Below, in pieces: positions 1 through 11,205 of a stretch of DNA of 64,000 nt. The position numbers were made by a program, and so were the translations under genes. Within the stretch, counting starts at the first letter, position 1, and each line of letters opens with the position of its first letter. This stretch comes from Rosa chinensis (taxonomy: Eukaryota; Streptophyta; Magnoliopsida; Rosales; Rosaceae): contig NC_037090.1 of assembly GCF_002994745.2 (NCBI RefSeq), positions 36,699,001-36,763,000 on the forward strand, in the 5' to 3' direction. The notes beneath the pieces were generated by a model. The model had not been told where the DNA came from. It did no database searches and saw nothing but the letters and a program-made list of their open reading frames with translations.

Positions 1-1340
1 TGGGTCTCTTTGAGTTTGTCTATTTAATACGTTTCTTGTGTAAACATACATAAAGAGAGCAAACTAGAGCCCTGTCTCCAATGTGGGATCATCTTCCACA
101 TCTTCCAATAGGTTCTAACAATACCCCACATTTTCTATTCAAACTGAGAAAATACCCCACATTTGAATAGAAAATAAGAATTATTGGGATATCGACATCT
201 CTAATATGACCATGAGAGAAAGGAAGACTCGATAGGCATCAGGAGAGGTGTCTTTTGGACTTGAACCTTCCGTAGTGATCACTTGTCGGATCTACTTTGC
301 GACGTAGTGAAATGAATTCTTGAACTATTCGCGTTTGTAGTAAATCAAGACAACAAATGTCACACCTACCGAACCTAGCTAGCACATTTCGGTTCTTACG
401 ATTGTGTTCATTTTGGTCCTGAACATATCCCGAATTCATGAGTGCTCTAGAGAATATAGCCATTTAATTCTCATAGATGCGACCCACATCACTCTCATAT
501 AGGTGACACTAATTTAAGAATATCCTGCCATATTCCTCCTAATCAAAGGATATTAGTGTCATTAAGAAAAGAAATAGTCACCCTACAGTTCGACAGGTAA
601 CACACTTTGTACATCATAGGAATGAGTGAAATTGTGTGTTATAAACTCTTGAACCTTCCCAACCAGTTTGCCTATTGAACCTAGACCATGGGATCGCCAA
701 TCAACTAGGTTAGGTTTCCACCGAGTTAGTCCATTGAATTGGCTTTAAGCCCATTCCCCTCGATGTAGAGACAACTTGCTCCTTTGGTAGGCCTTTTGTC
801 AAAAGATCCGCTATATTTCCTTTGACTTTACATAATCAATGGAAATTGTTCCATTATTGAGCAATTGTCTTATAGTATTATGTCTTCGCCTTATATGCCT
901 TGACTTCCCATTGTAAATTTTATTTTTAGCTCTAGGTTCAGTAGCTTTATTATCACAACATACACATATGGCAGTCAAAGACTTAGGCCACAATGAAATA
1001 TCTTCTAGGAAATTTCGAAGCCATTCCGCTTCCTCTCCAGCCTTGTCTAAAGCTATAAATTCTTATTCCATTATCGATCGTGCAATGCACATTTGCTTGG
1101 ACGACCTCCATGATACGGCTCCACCTCCTAGTGTAAACACATATCCACTCGTGGATCTTGATCCGGTGCTATTGGAAATCCAATTAGCATCACTGTATCC
1201 TTCCAACATGGTTGGATATCTATTATAATGTAGACCATAGTCTATGGTATGTTTTAAATACCTTAATACTCTAATTAAGTCATTCCAATGATCCTTTCCG
1301 GGATTGCTTGTATATCGACTTAGTTTGCTAACCGAAATAC
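1..1340 (-). mobile_element. 3' end of a Copia LTR retrotransposon (RNase H, 3' spacer, partial LTR)
   Basis: Read on the minus strand, about 1340 down to 790 encodes the end of a Copia polyprotein. It runs from a stretch reading [18 protein letters not shown] through a YSDANWI motif and a [22 protein letters not shown] stretch to CDNKATEPRAKNKIYNGK and RHIRRRHNTIRQLL, which is the classic Copia RNase H. A spacer without a convincing reading frame follows. A purine-rich GTGGGG tract then abuts a TGTTAGAACC start at about position 120, which I read as the start of the 3' LTR; it runs off the left edge. Homology stops near 1340, so reverse transcriptase and everything upstream are missing. Several frame breaks are present, so this copy is dead. 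Confidence 0.8.
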
Positions 1341-1404
1341 ATTAAGCTCCTAATATCTGGTCTAGTACTATTCATGATATACATTAAGCTCCCAATATCT
1401 GGTC
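1339..1404. repeat. short direct repeat at the truncation edge of the Copia fragment
   Basis: The motif ACATTAAGCTCC, followed by AATATCTGGTC, occurs twice about 41 bp apart, exactly where polyprotein homology ends. This may be a duplication scar left by the truncation. Confidence 0.5.
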
Positions 1405-2370
1405 GAGGTTTTATTGATATGTTTTGTCAGCAAATATATCAAGAACAAGGACATTTTGTTTTTTTTTTTCCTTTTTCTTTTGCATTATTATTTCTTCTTC
1501 TTTTTTTTCCTTTTTCTTTTGCATTATTATTTCTTGGAAGTGTGATTCTCCTTATCAAGTACTTGCACAAAATGATATATGTTAATGTTCTCCCTGTACA
1601 CTGCTATGTGAATATTTTAGGTTGACATACAATTGGCAACTGGAGAATACATCCTAAAGTTTTCTTCCTTTTTCAATTAATTGTTGTATGCCTACTTTTT
1701 TCTCATCCCTTTTATAAAATGAATTTGGATGAATACTGAACCATCATGACGCTAAGGTCGACCATCTTCACCGCCTTTCTCTACTTTTTCTTCATTCCCA
1801 TGGCATTTAACAATGCGTTATTTGCTTTCGCTCATCTATCCATTACCCTATAGCTCTCTTCCTCTTTTACTATTTCCATATCTCTCTCTCTAGCTAAATG
1901 CACTAATGCATAAGTTAACTTTTTCAGATGCTGATGAAAAAGGTTGATGCACTGACAACAGTCATGGAAGCAAAGTAAAAGAACATGTAGAGAGAAGCAG
2001 TAGCTAGAGATAAAGAAGTTACAACAGCCGGGATGGATCATAACAAAAACAATAGAACTTAAAATTCATTTAAGAAGTTGTGACTACTTTTCAAGAGCCT
2101 CAATACCAATATTTCCTTTTGTATTTTGCTTCTGTAGCAGCTTCCCTTCCAACTACTAAAACATTTCAAACTTGATCACCTGAATATATGAATGACTTTA
2201 TGGTTTACTTCTAATTGCTGCAGGGTTGCAAAAACATCTTAAAAGTTTGCTTATATGAATTTTATTGAAAATGATGCGGAGATTTAGTCTAGATGATCAA
2301 GGTGGATATTTTTTCTCTCACAAACAACCTAATTACTGTACACAACTACAACCAAGTTAATCAACCATAA
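1405..2370. other. AT-rich non-coding stretch, possibly Helitron interior
   Basis: I see no gene here. A 39-bp unit built on CCTTTTTCTTTTGCATTATT is tandemly duplicated at about 1470-1536. The region ends at a Helitron 3' terminus, so part of it is probably Helitron body, but I could not locate a matching 5' TC end. Confidence 0.4.
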
Positions 2371-2372
2371 AA

Positions 2373-2402
2373 CCCGCAGCAAAGCGCGGGCACACTACCT
2401 AG
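2373..2402 (+). mobile_element. Helitron 3' terminus (hairpin plus CTAG end)
   Basis: A GC-rich stem, CCCGC (2373-2377) pairing with GCGGG (2386-2390), is followed about 8 nt later by CTAG at 2399-2402, with a T directly after it. A hairpin shortly before a CTRR end, inserted next to T, is the standard Helitron 3' signature. The CCCGC...GCGGG core is common in plant Helitrons. Only this end is recognisable; no Rep/helicase coding sequence is seen nearby, so the element is probably non-autonomous. Confidence 0.7.
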
Positions 2403-2406
2403 TTAT

Positions 2407-2470
2407 GTCTACAGTTGACACTTTTGGATCTTTGCCTTGTCTAAAGTTGACACTTTTGGATCTTTCCCTT
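2407..2470. repeat. 32-bp tandem duplication (two copies)
   Basis: Two adjacent 32-bp units (2407-2438 and 2439-2470) share the core AGTTGACACTTTTGGATCTT. They sit in the 80-bp gap between the Helitron end and the CACTA start. Confidence 0.8.
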
Positions 2471-2481
2471 CTACAATTCAA

Positions 2482-2950
2482 CACTACAACAGAAATTGAA
2501 TCAGACGACAATTAAAAACTATTGTCTGATATAGAGGGTGGCTGTCCTCTATCTCGGTGACGTCTGATGAAGGTGAATTTAGAAAACTGTCGTCTGAAGG
2601 ACTCGACATCCATGTCGACAGCATTTCGATAGGCTCTTGATAGCATTTACTGTTGTGTGAACTTTACTCAGACAACGGGCAACTTAAGCATCCATTGTAT
2701 GTTTCCAATTAAGAAGTCGTTTTTTCCTATAGCCGTTGTGTGACTTACATTCAGACAACTATTTTTTATAGCATCAGTGATCTGTTTTGAATTCAGACGA
2801 CAGTTTTGTGTTTTGTAGATGTTGTGAACATTCTGTACTCGACACAGTTGTGGTGTAATGCTTTGGACAATGATTTTGATTCATTCATGTTGTCTGAATT
2901 GATATCCAACAATGATATGAGTAACAAATCTACTCAGAAGACATTTTTTG
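2482..2950. promoter_or_regulatory. CACTA left subterminal repeat zone
   Basis: Repeated CAGACGAC, GTCGTCTGA, CAGACAAC and TTGTCTGA motifs occur in both orientations over about 450 bp behind the left terminal repeat. In En/Spm elements such arrays bind the TNPA-type protein. Binding here is inferred. Confidence 0.65.
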
Positions 2951-3279
2951 CTTTTTGTTGTCCTGATTGTATGATTCACATTTCATAATGAAATCAAAAA
3001 TCACAAAATAAACAGTAATTACCAATATGTATTATATCTAATATTGTTATAATCCACATAATTGTACCTAAATGGATTAGACAATGCAAAATAAGGAGCA
3101 TATCTATAATACTCCAATACCAAAAGATGGAGCACATCTATACTACTCCACTAACAAAATAGGTCCAGAAATGTACTTTAAATTTTCACTTCGGAGCACA
3201 AAAACACGTTTCCTCCCTACTTCAGAGCTTCTACGGTATGAGTAACTACATACTTTACAACTTGAGGATGTTCTTCACC

Positions 3280-4080
3280 ACATAACTTGCGATCTCATTA
3301 CGCACTTCATCAATTTCCACTTGATCATAAACATGGTTGGCTCTCCTAGCCCACTGCACGTAACAGTTTAAAAGTCACAATGAATTAAACTACTCATGCC
3401 ATTTAATAAACTTAAACAAGACTATTCTGAAAGCTAATGGCAAACATGCAGACTTGTCATTTTCAAAGTGAGAACTTTCAGTTACCTTATCTGCAAATGA
3501 CAAGTTTGTATCATGGATGATATCCCTGATATATCTCATCACAAAATAACCGCATTGTTTGTCATTTAGCTGTGATGGAATACCCTAAAAAAGTAGACAG
3601 CACACCATCATTCAACAACATACAATATACTACTAATTATTGACTAAATTATTATTCAAAAGGAAATAACTATATCGAACACATACTGCCATGTTCTTCC
3701 ATTGAACAGAACTTTGTCCTTTCTTGTTACATTCCCCTTTAAACATTGATATGGCACTATATATAAGCAGACCAACACAAGAACCAACAATATATAAGCT
3801 CTCTGACCAATATTAGACAGGACCAACAGTGTATAAGAAAACTTCCAGTGAACCAAGGAGTTTTAAGCAACTTACGTGTCAACAATATCTTTCCATTCTC
3901 CGCCGACAAGGCGTCTTCTCAATGGATCCATAAAATAGACAATTTCATTGTCCGGATCGATCACAGTCAACATCCAATGAACACTACAATTCATTTAAAT
4001 CAATTTAGAGAAATTTCCATGTGCATGTATGATTCGGCTGAAATAGCCTCACAATTTAACCCTGCAAAATGTAGTTGTCA
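3280..4080 (-). pseudogene. Ulp1/C48 cysteine-protease domain of the CACTA element (C-terminal part)
   Basis: The minus strand encodes the catalytic half of a Ulp1-like protease in separate pieces. At about 3980-3870 there is HWMLTVIDPDNEIVYFMDP, followed by RRRLVGGEWKDI; this carries the catalytic His and a following acidic residue. At about 3590-3480 there is NDKQCGYFVMRYIRDIIHD, with the nucleophilic Cys in QCGYF. At about 3350-3270 there is an ARRANHVYDQVEIDEVRNEI tail. This family cleaves SUMO-like conjugates, and copies carried by plant CACTA and Mutator elements are well known. The pieces look like exons separated by introns. The gene is split further upstream by an insertion at about 4.1-5.8 kb, so a functional product is unlikely. 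Confidence 0.75.
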
Positions 4081-4104
4081 GTATAGGATAAGCAGGGATC
4101 GTTC

Positions 4105-5785
4105 AGTCCGGGGATTGTAGGGTACACCTACACAAAAAGGTCAATTAACAAATAAAAGAATAAAATGGGGGGTTTTGAAATTTGGTTCCTAATCTACTTA
4201 AAATAAAAACGAAACAAATAAAACTATATACAATGATCGACTTCCCTAACCTAGACCAATACCACTTGAAAATTACTAAGTGTAAAAACAGAAAATTCAT
4301 TTCAACATGCTACAAAAATGTGCCCATCTTTAATGCCTAGATAAGAGCTCAAATGAGAAGCCTCAGCGGATCAATCCACTTATCTGATTCATTCTAATGT
4401 AGGCATGGATCGGAAAAGTCCTTACCAAGCCTAATACTACTAATTTTCGAAAACACTCAGCGTAATTCTCTTAACTAGTAGTATTATCTAACCCTCGAAT
4501 CAACTCACAAGTGCAAATTAACCATTACACATAGAATTTAACACGTAATTTCCAGAATCATTTAATCACTAAAGCATGATTTTTACCACCCGTTAGAACT
4601 AATTACTACTTGTTTAACTTAGCGTCTTAACAAATAACAATTACTCTTGGCAAATTAAGCAAACACACAAGAACTCTCACCGTTATTCTAGCATGCAAAC
4701 TTATGAACCTAACTCTGAAAATTACCTAAACACGTAAAAGGGCACAATATTGTAACATGCATCATAAAATAATTCTCGAAATTAACTCAATAATAAACTG
4801 AAAATCTCAAAAATATTAATTAAAATATTCTGAAATTTCATGTCTCCAATTACACAACTCGCAAATTGAAACACACAAAACCGAAACAAAAATTATAAGT
4901 AGAGTCATAGTTACACTTTGAAGTTTTCCTCAGCGGCTTAGCAACAAGGTGATGAACTTGTCTCTGCTATGGTGGTGGAGCGTCCTTGACTCAGCGCCTA
5001 AGAGCTTCGTAGATTGATGGATGGATGGTGGTCACGGTCTTGTAGGAGATGGAGGTTTGAGGAGTGAATTGGGCAGTCTTGGAATGGTTTTTGGCCAGGA
5101 AGTAATAGGCAATGAATTATCTTGGCTGGGAAGTGATGCCAATTATGTTATGGACGTTGCCTATTTATAGGAGAGCATTGGTTGGCTTTTGTCGATCATA
5201 CCCTTCATCATTGGACGGATGGGATTGCATCGTAATTCCTTTAATTTTCCAACTGAAACATCTCCTTTAAGGCCTTAACTCCTCTCATAATGGGGCAATT
5301 CCTTTAATTTCCAAGCTGAAACATCTTTCTCTTATTTATTTTCTAGTTGAAACATATTTTTCTTTTATTCCTCAACTAAAAACGTCTTTCTCCTTTATTC
5401 CCCAACTGAAAACGTCTTTGTCCTTTATTTCCCTTCTTCATTGCTTGGTCAAATATCTTAATGCTTTATTTTATGACTCCATCATTGCTGTTTCCAAGAG
5501 TTCCACCAGGCAATGTTTCCTACAACAAGCAGGAGAATATCAGAATTTTCTAGAGAAAATAAAGGGAATTAAAATGTAAAGACTGCAAAAACAGTTGACA
5601 GTTAGGAATCCTGATCCAGCTAGGATTTTTCATGAATTTTATTTTTTTTCCGCCTATTTCACTCCAAACACTCAACAAGACTCTCAAAATGACCTAATGA
5701 CTCAAAACACTAAACTAAGGGAAAGATAAGGCTAAAATGAGGCACATAATCAATAATATCGTCACACTTTTTTGCTCCTATCAAT
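4105..5785. mobile_element. unclassified ~1.7-kb insertion nested in the CACTA Ulp1 gene
   Basis: Ulp1 homology on the minus strand stops at about 5830 (after a DRLISASPNQIFLLPYN stretch) and resumes at about 4080 (before HWMLTV). The intervening 1.7 kb has no coding similarity I recognise. Its ends carry short opposed motifs: TATAGGATAAGC near 4083-4094 and GCTCCTATCA near 5775-5785. I could not identify a target duplication, so the edges are approximate. A non-autonomous retroelement or a large derived intron are the alternatives. Confidence 0.5.
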
Positions 5786-5819
5786 TAATAGCTGCAATCA
5801 TATGATAACAAATGTTTAG

Positions 5820-6725
5820 TTTAAGCATACACATACTATGCATTGTAAGGTAACAAGAAAATCTGATTTGGAGAAGCACTTATGAGGCGATCTTTTATAC
5901 TTCGGGGCCTCGATGTTGCACTCCCACACCCTTTCTCACCAGTCATTGCAGGGTCGATGAAACCAACTATGTCTAGCATTTTGAACTCTTTTGATACATC
6001 ATGCAAGTACCTACAGCATAAGGAACATGCATATGCATATCACATACTAATAAATAACCAAGAAAGGTCCTGAATTTGGGATAAACATGCATAAACATCA
6101 TTGAATTTCATGTTAAAAAGCACAAATTTACCTCATGTGCAGCATTATGAGGGTTCCTGTTATCTCTGCCATGTTTGTAAGCCTCATCACATCTAAGTCA
6201 AGTAGATAGCTCTTAGCATTAATACCAAACACAAGCTCTTCTTTATAAAAGCAAACAACTTTTCCATCTTTGAACCATTCTTTTCCTCATTGACATAACG
6301 TCTGCAATTCGGGTGGTAACCGTGATTCGAGTGACTGCAAATCAAACTCTTCTTCTGAATCTTGTGTAAGCTGATTCCTTTTCTGCTTCCTACTTGCTTT
6401 AGCACCAGTTTTTTCTAAATAAAAAAATAAGACAATTAACAATAGGATAATCCTCACAATACCCAAATAAAAATATATTAATCATATACAATTTTATATG
6501 TACATTTTCATTAAATATGCTCAGGTTTTTTGGCCACATTACCCGCTCCCCATAGCTTGTTTCACTGTCGTGATCTCATCTTCTACAGCAAATGGAATCA
6601 TAGCCTTTTCCTCCAAAGCAGCATAAACAAAAACACGCAGTCTGTCATCTCCCAATGGAGTCCCGTGACAAAGTTCTAATGGACTATAGCTTGTGATAAT
6701 GTTAGCCAAATAGCCACCCTCAAGT
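5820..6725 (-). pseudogene. CACTA-borne Ulp1 protein, middle segments
   Basis: Minus-strand pieces include HGTPLGDDRLRVFVYAALEE, followed by DEITTVKQAMGSG (6725-6539). These match the pre-protease domain found in plant transposon Ulp1 proteins, which carries an HGxPLG...DEI.TV..A.GS signature. A basic/acidic linker (about 6405-6190) follows, then KMLDIVGFIDPAMTG with RPRSIKDRLISASP (about 5990-5830) leading into the protease fold. Stop codons interrupt the linker. Boundaries are approximate because the exons are not certain. Confidence 0.6.
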
Positions 6726-6729
6726 ATAA

Positions 6730-8750
6730 GGGGTACAAGTAATAGTATAGAGATTAAGAAATGTTGTCGAACCCACGAGGATTGGATTCCTTTCACTAGC
6801 TAGGGTGTTAACCTAAGTAGAGCTAGAATATGCAAATGTACAATCACAAACCTAAATTCACAAGGAAATCTAGGCTCATGGTGAGTATGTGCATTGTGGT
6901 GATAGTGAAATTGTTTGTTGGATAGAGAAGTGAACCAAATTAAATTAAATGCTCAAATGTAAACTAAATTACTCTAAACTAAACTAGTAATATAATGGAT
7001 GAAGTTAGGGGTTGGATTGTCTACTACTAACCTCCCTTGCAAGTATTGAAGTTCAAATACAACTGATGCTATTCTAATTTCCCAATTACCCTCTTTGCAT
7101 CCAGATAAGACTACAAAGGCTTAAACTCCTTTTATTTTATCAATTTCCATTGGATAATTGCGAAACTAACTACCCAAGAACAAGTTATATTACCGGATAA
7201 GTATCAATTCCTTGCTCCCCTAGATGCATAAAGATTTGAGTTTAGATAATCAAGCAAGCAAACCAATCCTAGATCTAGGTGATTTTAACTCACTACCCTC
7301 ACATGCACATAGAGGATGCTATCATGCTATTAATGTTCAAGGTTAACTACTCCCTAAACATTTTTTTATGAGATGACAAACACAACACATTCAAAATAGT
7401 TAAGTTTGAATGAATGCATTCACTTCTTGAATTAGCATATGAAGATGAAAATCACAAGTAACAACAAATGTCAATTAAAACATCAATTCATACAAGTTTG
7501 GCTACGGCTTTCTACCCTAGCCCCAACAAAGTAACTACTCACTCAATATCATACAAATTGGCATCAAATCTATAAAGTAAATCAAGGTAAATTAAAGAGT
7601 TAAGGGAAGAAAGAACTAGTTGAAGCTTGACAAATCAATGGGTAGCTTCTCCTTCAATGCTCTTTGAATCCTCCTTGATGGTGGAATGGATGGATAATGA
7701 ACTTCTTGAAGGTGATGATGAATGAAATGGTGATGAAGATATGATGCTCCTTTGGCTAACTTTGAGTGGTGGTGATGAAGTTTATGATGGTGGAAGATGG
7801 TAGTTTTGGTGGTGATGATGGAGTAGATTGGGTATTGTGGGTTTGGATTTTGGGAGGTGGAGATAGAGGTTTTGTGAAGGAGATGAAGAGAGAAATCAGA
7901 TGTAATGGGATAAAGGAATTCGTGATTGAGAGTGAGAGGAGAATGTGTTTAAATAGGGAAGAAAAAGAAGAGTGAAATAATGAGAGAAAGAAAAATAATG
8001 AAAGTGGAGTATGGGAGTGGTTTGCAAAATAAGTAAAAGATGGGGTAATGATGAAATGAAAGTAAAGCATGAAGGTGCAGAAACATGGAAGTGATGATGA
8101 TCTATTAAAGAGAATGGAGTAGAAAAATATATCCAAGGAAAAAGAGAAAAGCATCTAGCTTTCTTCATGTGGGTAGGAAACATGAACATGTGAATATTGA
8201 GCTGGTTTTAGGTCAGTTTCTGCCCCTTTATTCCTTCAATTATTTCTCCACCAAAAGTTCAGATTTTGCTCATGACTTCTTCATAACAAATGTTCCTTTA
8301 TGAGTGTAGATCATTATTCTATAATTTCAAAGCTTTTGGGATAGTGGTTGGGCCGGAAATGCTACTGGACTCCTTACAGGTCCAGTTTTCCAGTTTTGCT
8401 TCTGCAGAAAATTGGACTGATTGTTTGAAGGCCTTCCACTTCTATCTGGCTCTTGCACTCTTCATAAGAAATGTTTCTTAGGATGTCTAGAATTGATCTA
8501 CAGAGTTTTAGCTCATTTGAAGTTCATTTGTTCAGGCGGCCGCTCTTTCTTCCTTGTCTAGCACACTTTCTCCTAGCCGGAGTAAGAAAATGTTCTAAGG
8601 TTGACTTTTTAGTGCATTTCCATTATTCTCCATCATTTCCTAGCATGATAAGGAAAACATAATAAATATATATAAATAAACACAAATGTTAAGCAAAAGT
8701 ATAAGATTAGGGAAATAATAAAATTGAATTAGTCAACATTAAATTTGGAC
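6730..8750. mobile_element. unclassified ~2-kb insertion nested in the CACTA element
   Basis: It separates two parts of the same Ulp1-protein domain: KKCKLALGSTDHIVALATVI at about 8870-8810 and HGTPLGDDRL at about 6665 on the minus strand. The left part has a GTCGAACCCACGAGGATTGG motif at about 6762. The interior contains a GATGATG-rich stretch (7660-7800). The right part is AT-rich, with only short unconvincing reading frames (a minus-strand 132-codon frame is low-complexity S/F/L). I could not define a target duplication. A non-autonomous LTR-type element is a guess. Confidence 0.45.
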
Positions 8751-8799
8751 ATTAGAACAAGTAATTTCCATGTTTTAGGGGACAAATATGTATATGAAT

Positions 8800-8880
8800 T
8801 ATGATCCAACAGATAACCGTTGCAAGAGCAACAATATGGTCAGTTGAACCCAAAGCTAACTTGCATTTCTTCTCTACAAG
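8800..8880 (-). pseudogene. CACTA-borne Ulp1 protein, N-terminal domain scrap
   Basis: The minus strand reads KKCKLALGSTDHIVALATVI, matching the start of the conserved pre-protease domain in plant transposon Ulp1 proteins. It is followed at once by non-homologous DNA, so the exon ends here or is cut. Confidence 0.5.
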
Positions 8881-8926
8881 ATTTCCCTATACCAACAATA
8901 AATAAATAATAACACACATATTAAGA

Positions 8927-10036
8927 TTAATACAATGATATGCAGAAACTGGTGAAACAATAAAAGAACAAGCAATTTTGAGAAGGACTAGTCAATCTGC
9001 AGATTATGATTGCTAAACTTATAAACATTCCTACTATAATTGAAATGTTATAGTATTTGCTACTTAAAGAACTATGAGGATTAAAGCCGTCAGATGATAG
9101 TGCAAGCCTTAAGTTTCTTGACTCCAAACCAAACTCAGGCCACTTCTCATCAACCGATTTCCAGGACAACGCATCTGCCGGATGGCGCATTAACCCATCT
9201 TTCGGTCTATCAGTGGCATGCCAAGTCAAATTACTAGCTGTTTTTGCAGACTGATACATTCTCTTAAACCTAGGAATGGGTGGAAAATACCAAAGTACCT
9301 TGGCGGGTACACCTTCTCTCTCCATTGAATTTTTTCCTACTTTCCACCTAGAGACGCCACAGGTAGGACAATTGATATTATCTTCGTACTGTTTTCTGTA
9401 CAAAATGCAGTCATTAGGACATGCATGTATCTTCCTATAATCCATCCCTAGTGCCCCCAAAGTCTTCTTGGCCTCATAAACAGAAGTAGGAATTTCATTA
9501 CCTTCGAGAAGATGCTCCCCGAAAGCAATCAGCCAATCAGAGTAGGCAGCATCGCTCATTCCATGTTTAGCTTTTAAATTATATAACTTCACCAGCACAC
9601 TCAACTTTGTGAACCGTACACAACCCGGGTACAATGGCTTATTTGCTTCCTCAACAAACTCATTAAAATCATTGCACTCCGATGAAAACTCATCATCGTC
9701 ATCAGACCCATCTATTGTAAAATCTACCCCAACATTCCCATCCACCGATTCAGATTCACTCGAACCTGAGGTTGAATCTTCACTACTACCTGAAGTCATA
9801 TCTACTTTCTCCCCATGCCACTTCCACAACTTACAACTTTCATCAACTCCATTATAATACAAATGAGTCTTAATAGCAGAGATAGGAAAGAAATCCATAT
9901 TCCCACATTTTAAACATGGACAAGGAACATGTCTAGGATTTTTCGCATTTTCTAAAGCAAACTTCAAGAAACTTCCCACGCCTAACTGATAAGCTAAAGA
10001 TCTTTTATTTGCATGCATCCAAGACTTATCTTCCAT
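8927..10036 (-). pseudogene. TNP2-like CACTA transposase, N-terminal part only
   Basis: An uninterrupted 369-codon frame begins MEDKSWMHANKRS. Residues 1-75 match the transposase-associated N-terminal domain, with CPCLKCGN, AIKTHLYYNGVDESC and a WHGE segment. An acidic Ser/Asp/Glu-rich linker follows at about 80-135. Residues about 150-325 match the start of the Transposase_21/TNP2 family, including HACPNDCILYRKQYED, CPTCGVSRWK and LWYFPPIPRFKRMY. The family match ends at about SSDGFNPHSS, which probably holds the first catalytic Asp, and then runs into unrelated residues. Intact TNP2 proteins are far longer, so most of the catalytic core is missing. It is the first gene of the element, reading inward from the right terminus. 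Confidence 0.88.
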
Positions 10037-10039
10037 CTA

Positions 10040-11125
10040 AGCAAACAACACAACAGTAAATAGACTTTATCATTATGCTGTTCCAGAACATATATGCAAA
10101 TATACATCATTCGACATCCAAATCCATCATAAACCAAGCAAAAAACAAAAAGTTGTAACTATAGTCATCATGCTGCACAACATATATAAAAAAAATATCT
10201 TATCAACAATCCAATATTTTATATGCTGCCACAAAGTTTAAGCATTCAATAAATTATCTCATCAACCCCATTAAACAAAGCAAGTTCAGAGAATCAATTG
10301 TAGACTTGAATTGACTAACCTTATTTTGCTATTATAAATTTTCAGCAGCTTTTCGAGCTCCCTTTCTCTCTCACCCTTGCAATCACCAATAGTTCCCTGG
10401 CAAAATGTAGCAAAACAGGTAAATTAGTACAAAAGTTAAGCAAAACATAGAGTAAAGCAAGTGTTGGATTCAAATCACAAGCACCTTGTTCTATATGAAA
10501 ATAATTTAACTAAGAAGCAATTATCATAAAAAAATCGTCCAACCCAGTAAAAGTTTTTCAAGCAAACAATTTTAGATCCATATTACTAACATAAAAAATT
10601 AGGCTATTTTCTATAGTCTTTAAAGGATTTTTCAATAGTCTGGTCTTAAGTTTTTAAATTAGGCTCACACCACAACCTCAAAGGATTTTTCCCTTTTTCA
10701 AAGGTAGTCTTAAGAGACAGCTTGCTCTTTGTTTGAGCTCATGCACTATCATTAATACCCACCCAGATTATCACTCTTCTAATTCCTCTTTCTTTGTCTC
10801 GTTTCCTCTATATCTTTTCCTTCCCCCTCGTAATCCACCTTTCTACTCTATAATCAGAGCTAGTATTACTTGGCTATACCATGTTTTCCCTCAAAACCAC
10901 CACACTCTTAAACAATGGATCAATGAGAAGTGTCTATTGAAAATCTACTAAACTACACAATCAAATCAAACAACCCCTTCACAATTCCTTAGTACCTAAG
11001 AGCAATTAAGAAACAAAGATTTCAGAAACCCAATCATATGATCCATATCAGACAACCAATTAATAAAGAAAAAGAAAAAACACAGAACAAGAACGAAACT
11101 TTGAATAGCAGATCGCCAGATTACC

Positions 11126-11205
<80 letters not shown>

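Noticed and set aside
239..463. 74-codon minus-strand frame
   Set aside because: It lies in the non-coding 3' spacer of the left-edge Copia element.
7756..8189. Minus-strand frames of 97-132 codons rich in Ser, Phe and Leu
   Set aside because: Low-complexity translation of a purine-rich strand within a transposon insertion; overlapping frames on both strands and no domain.
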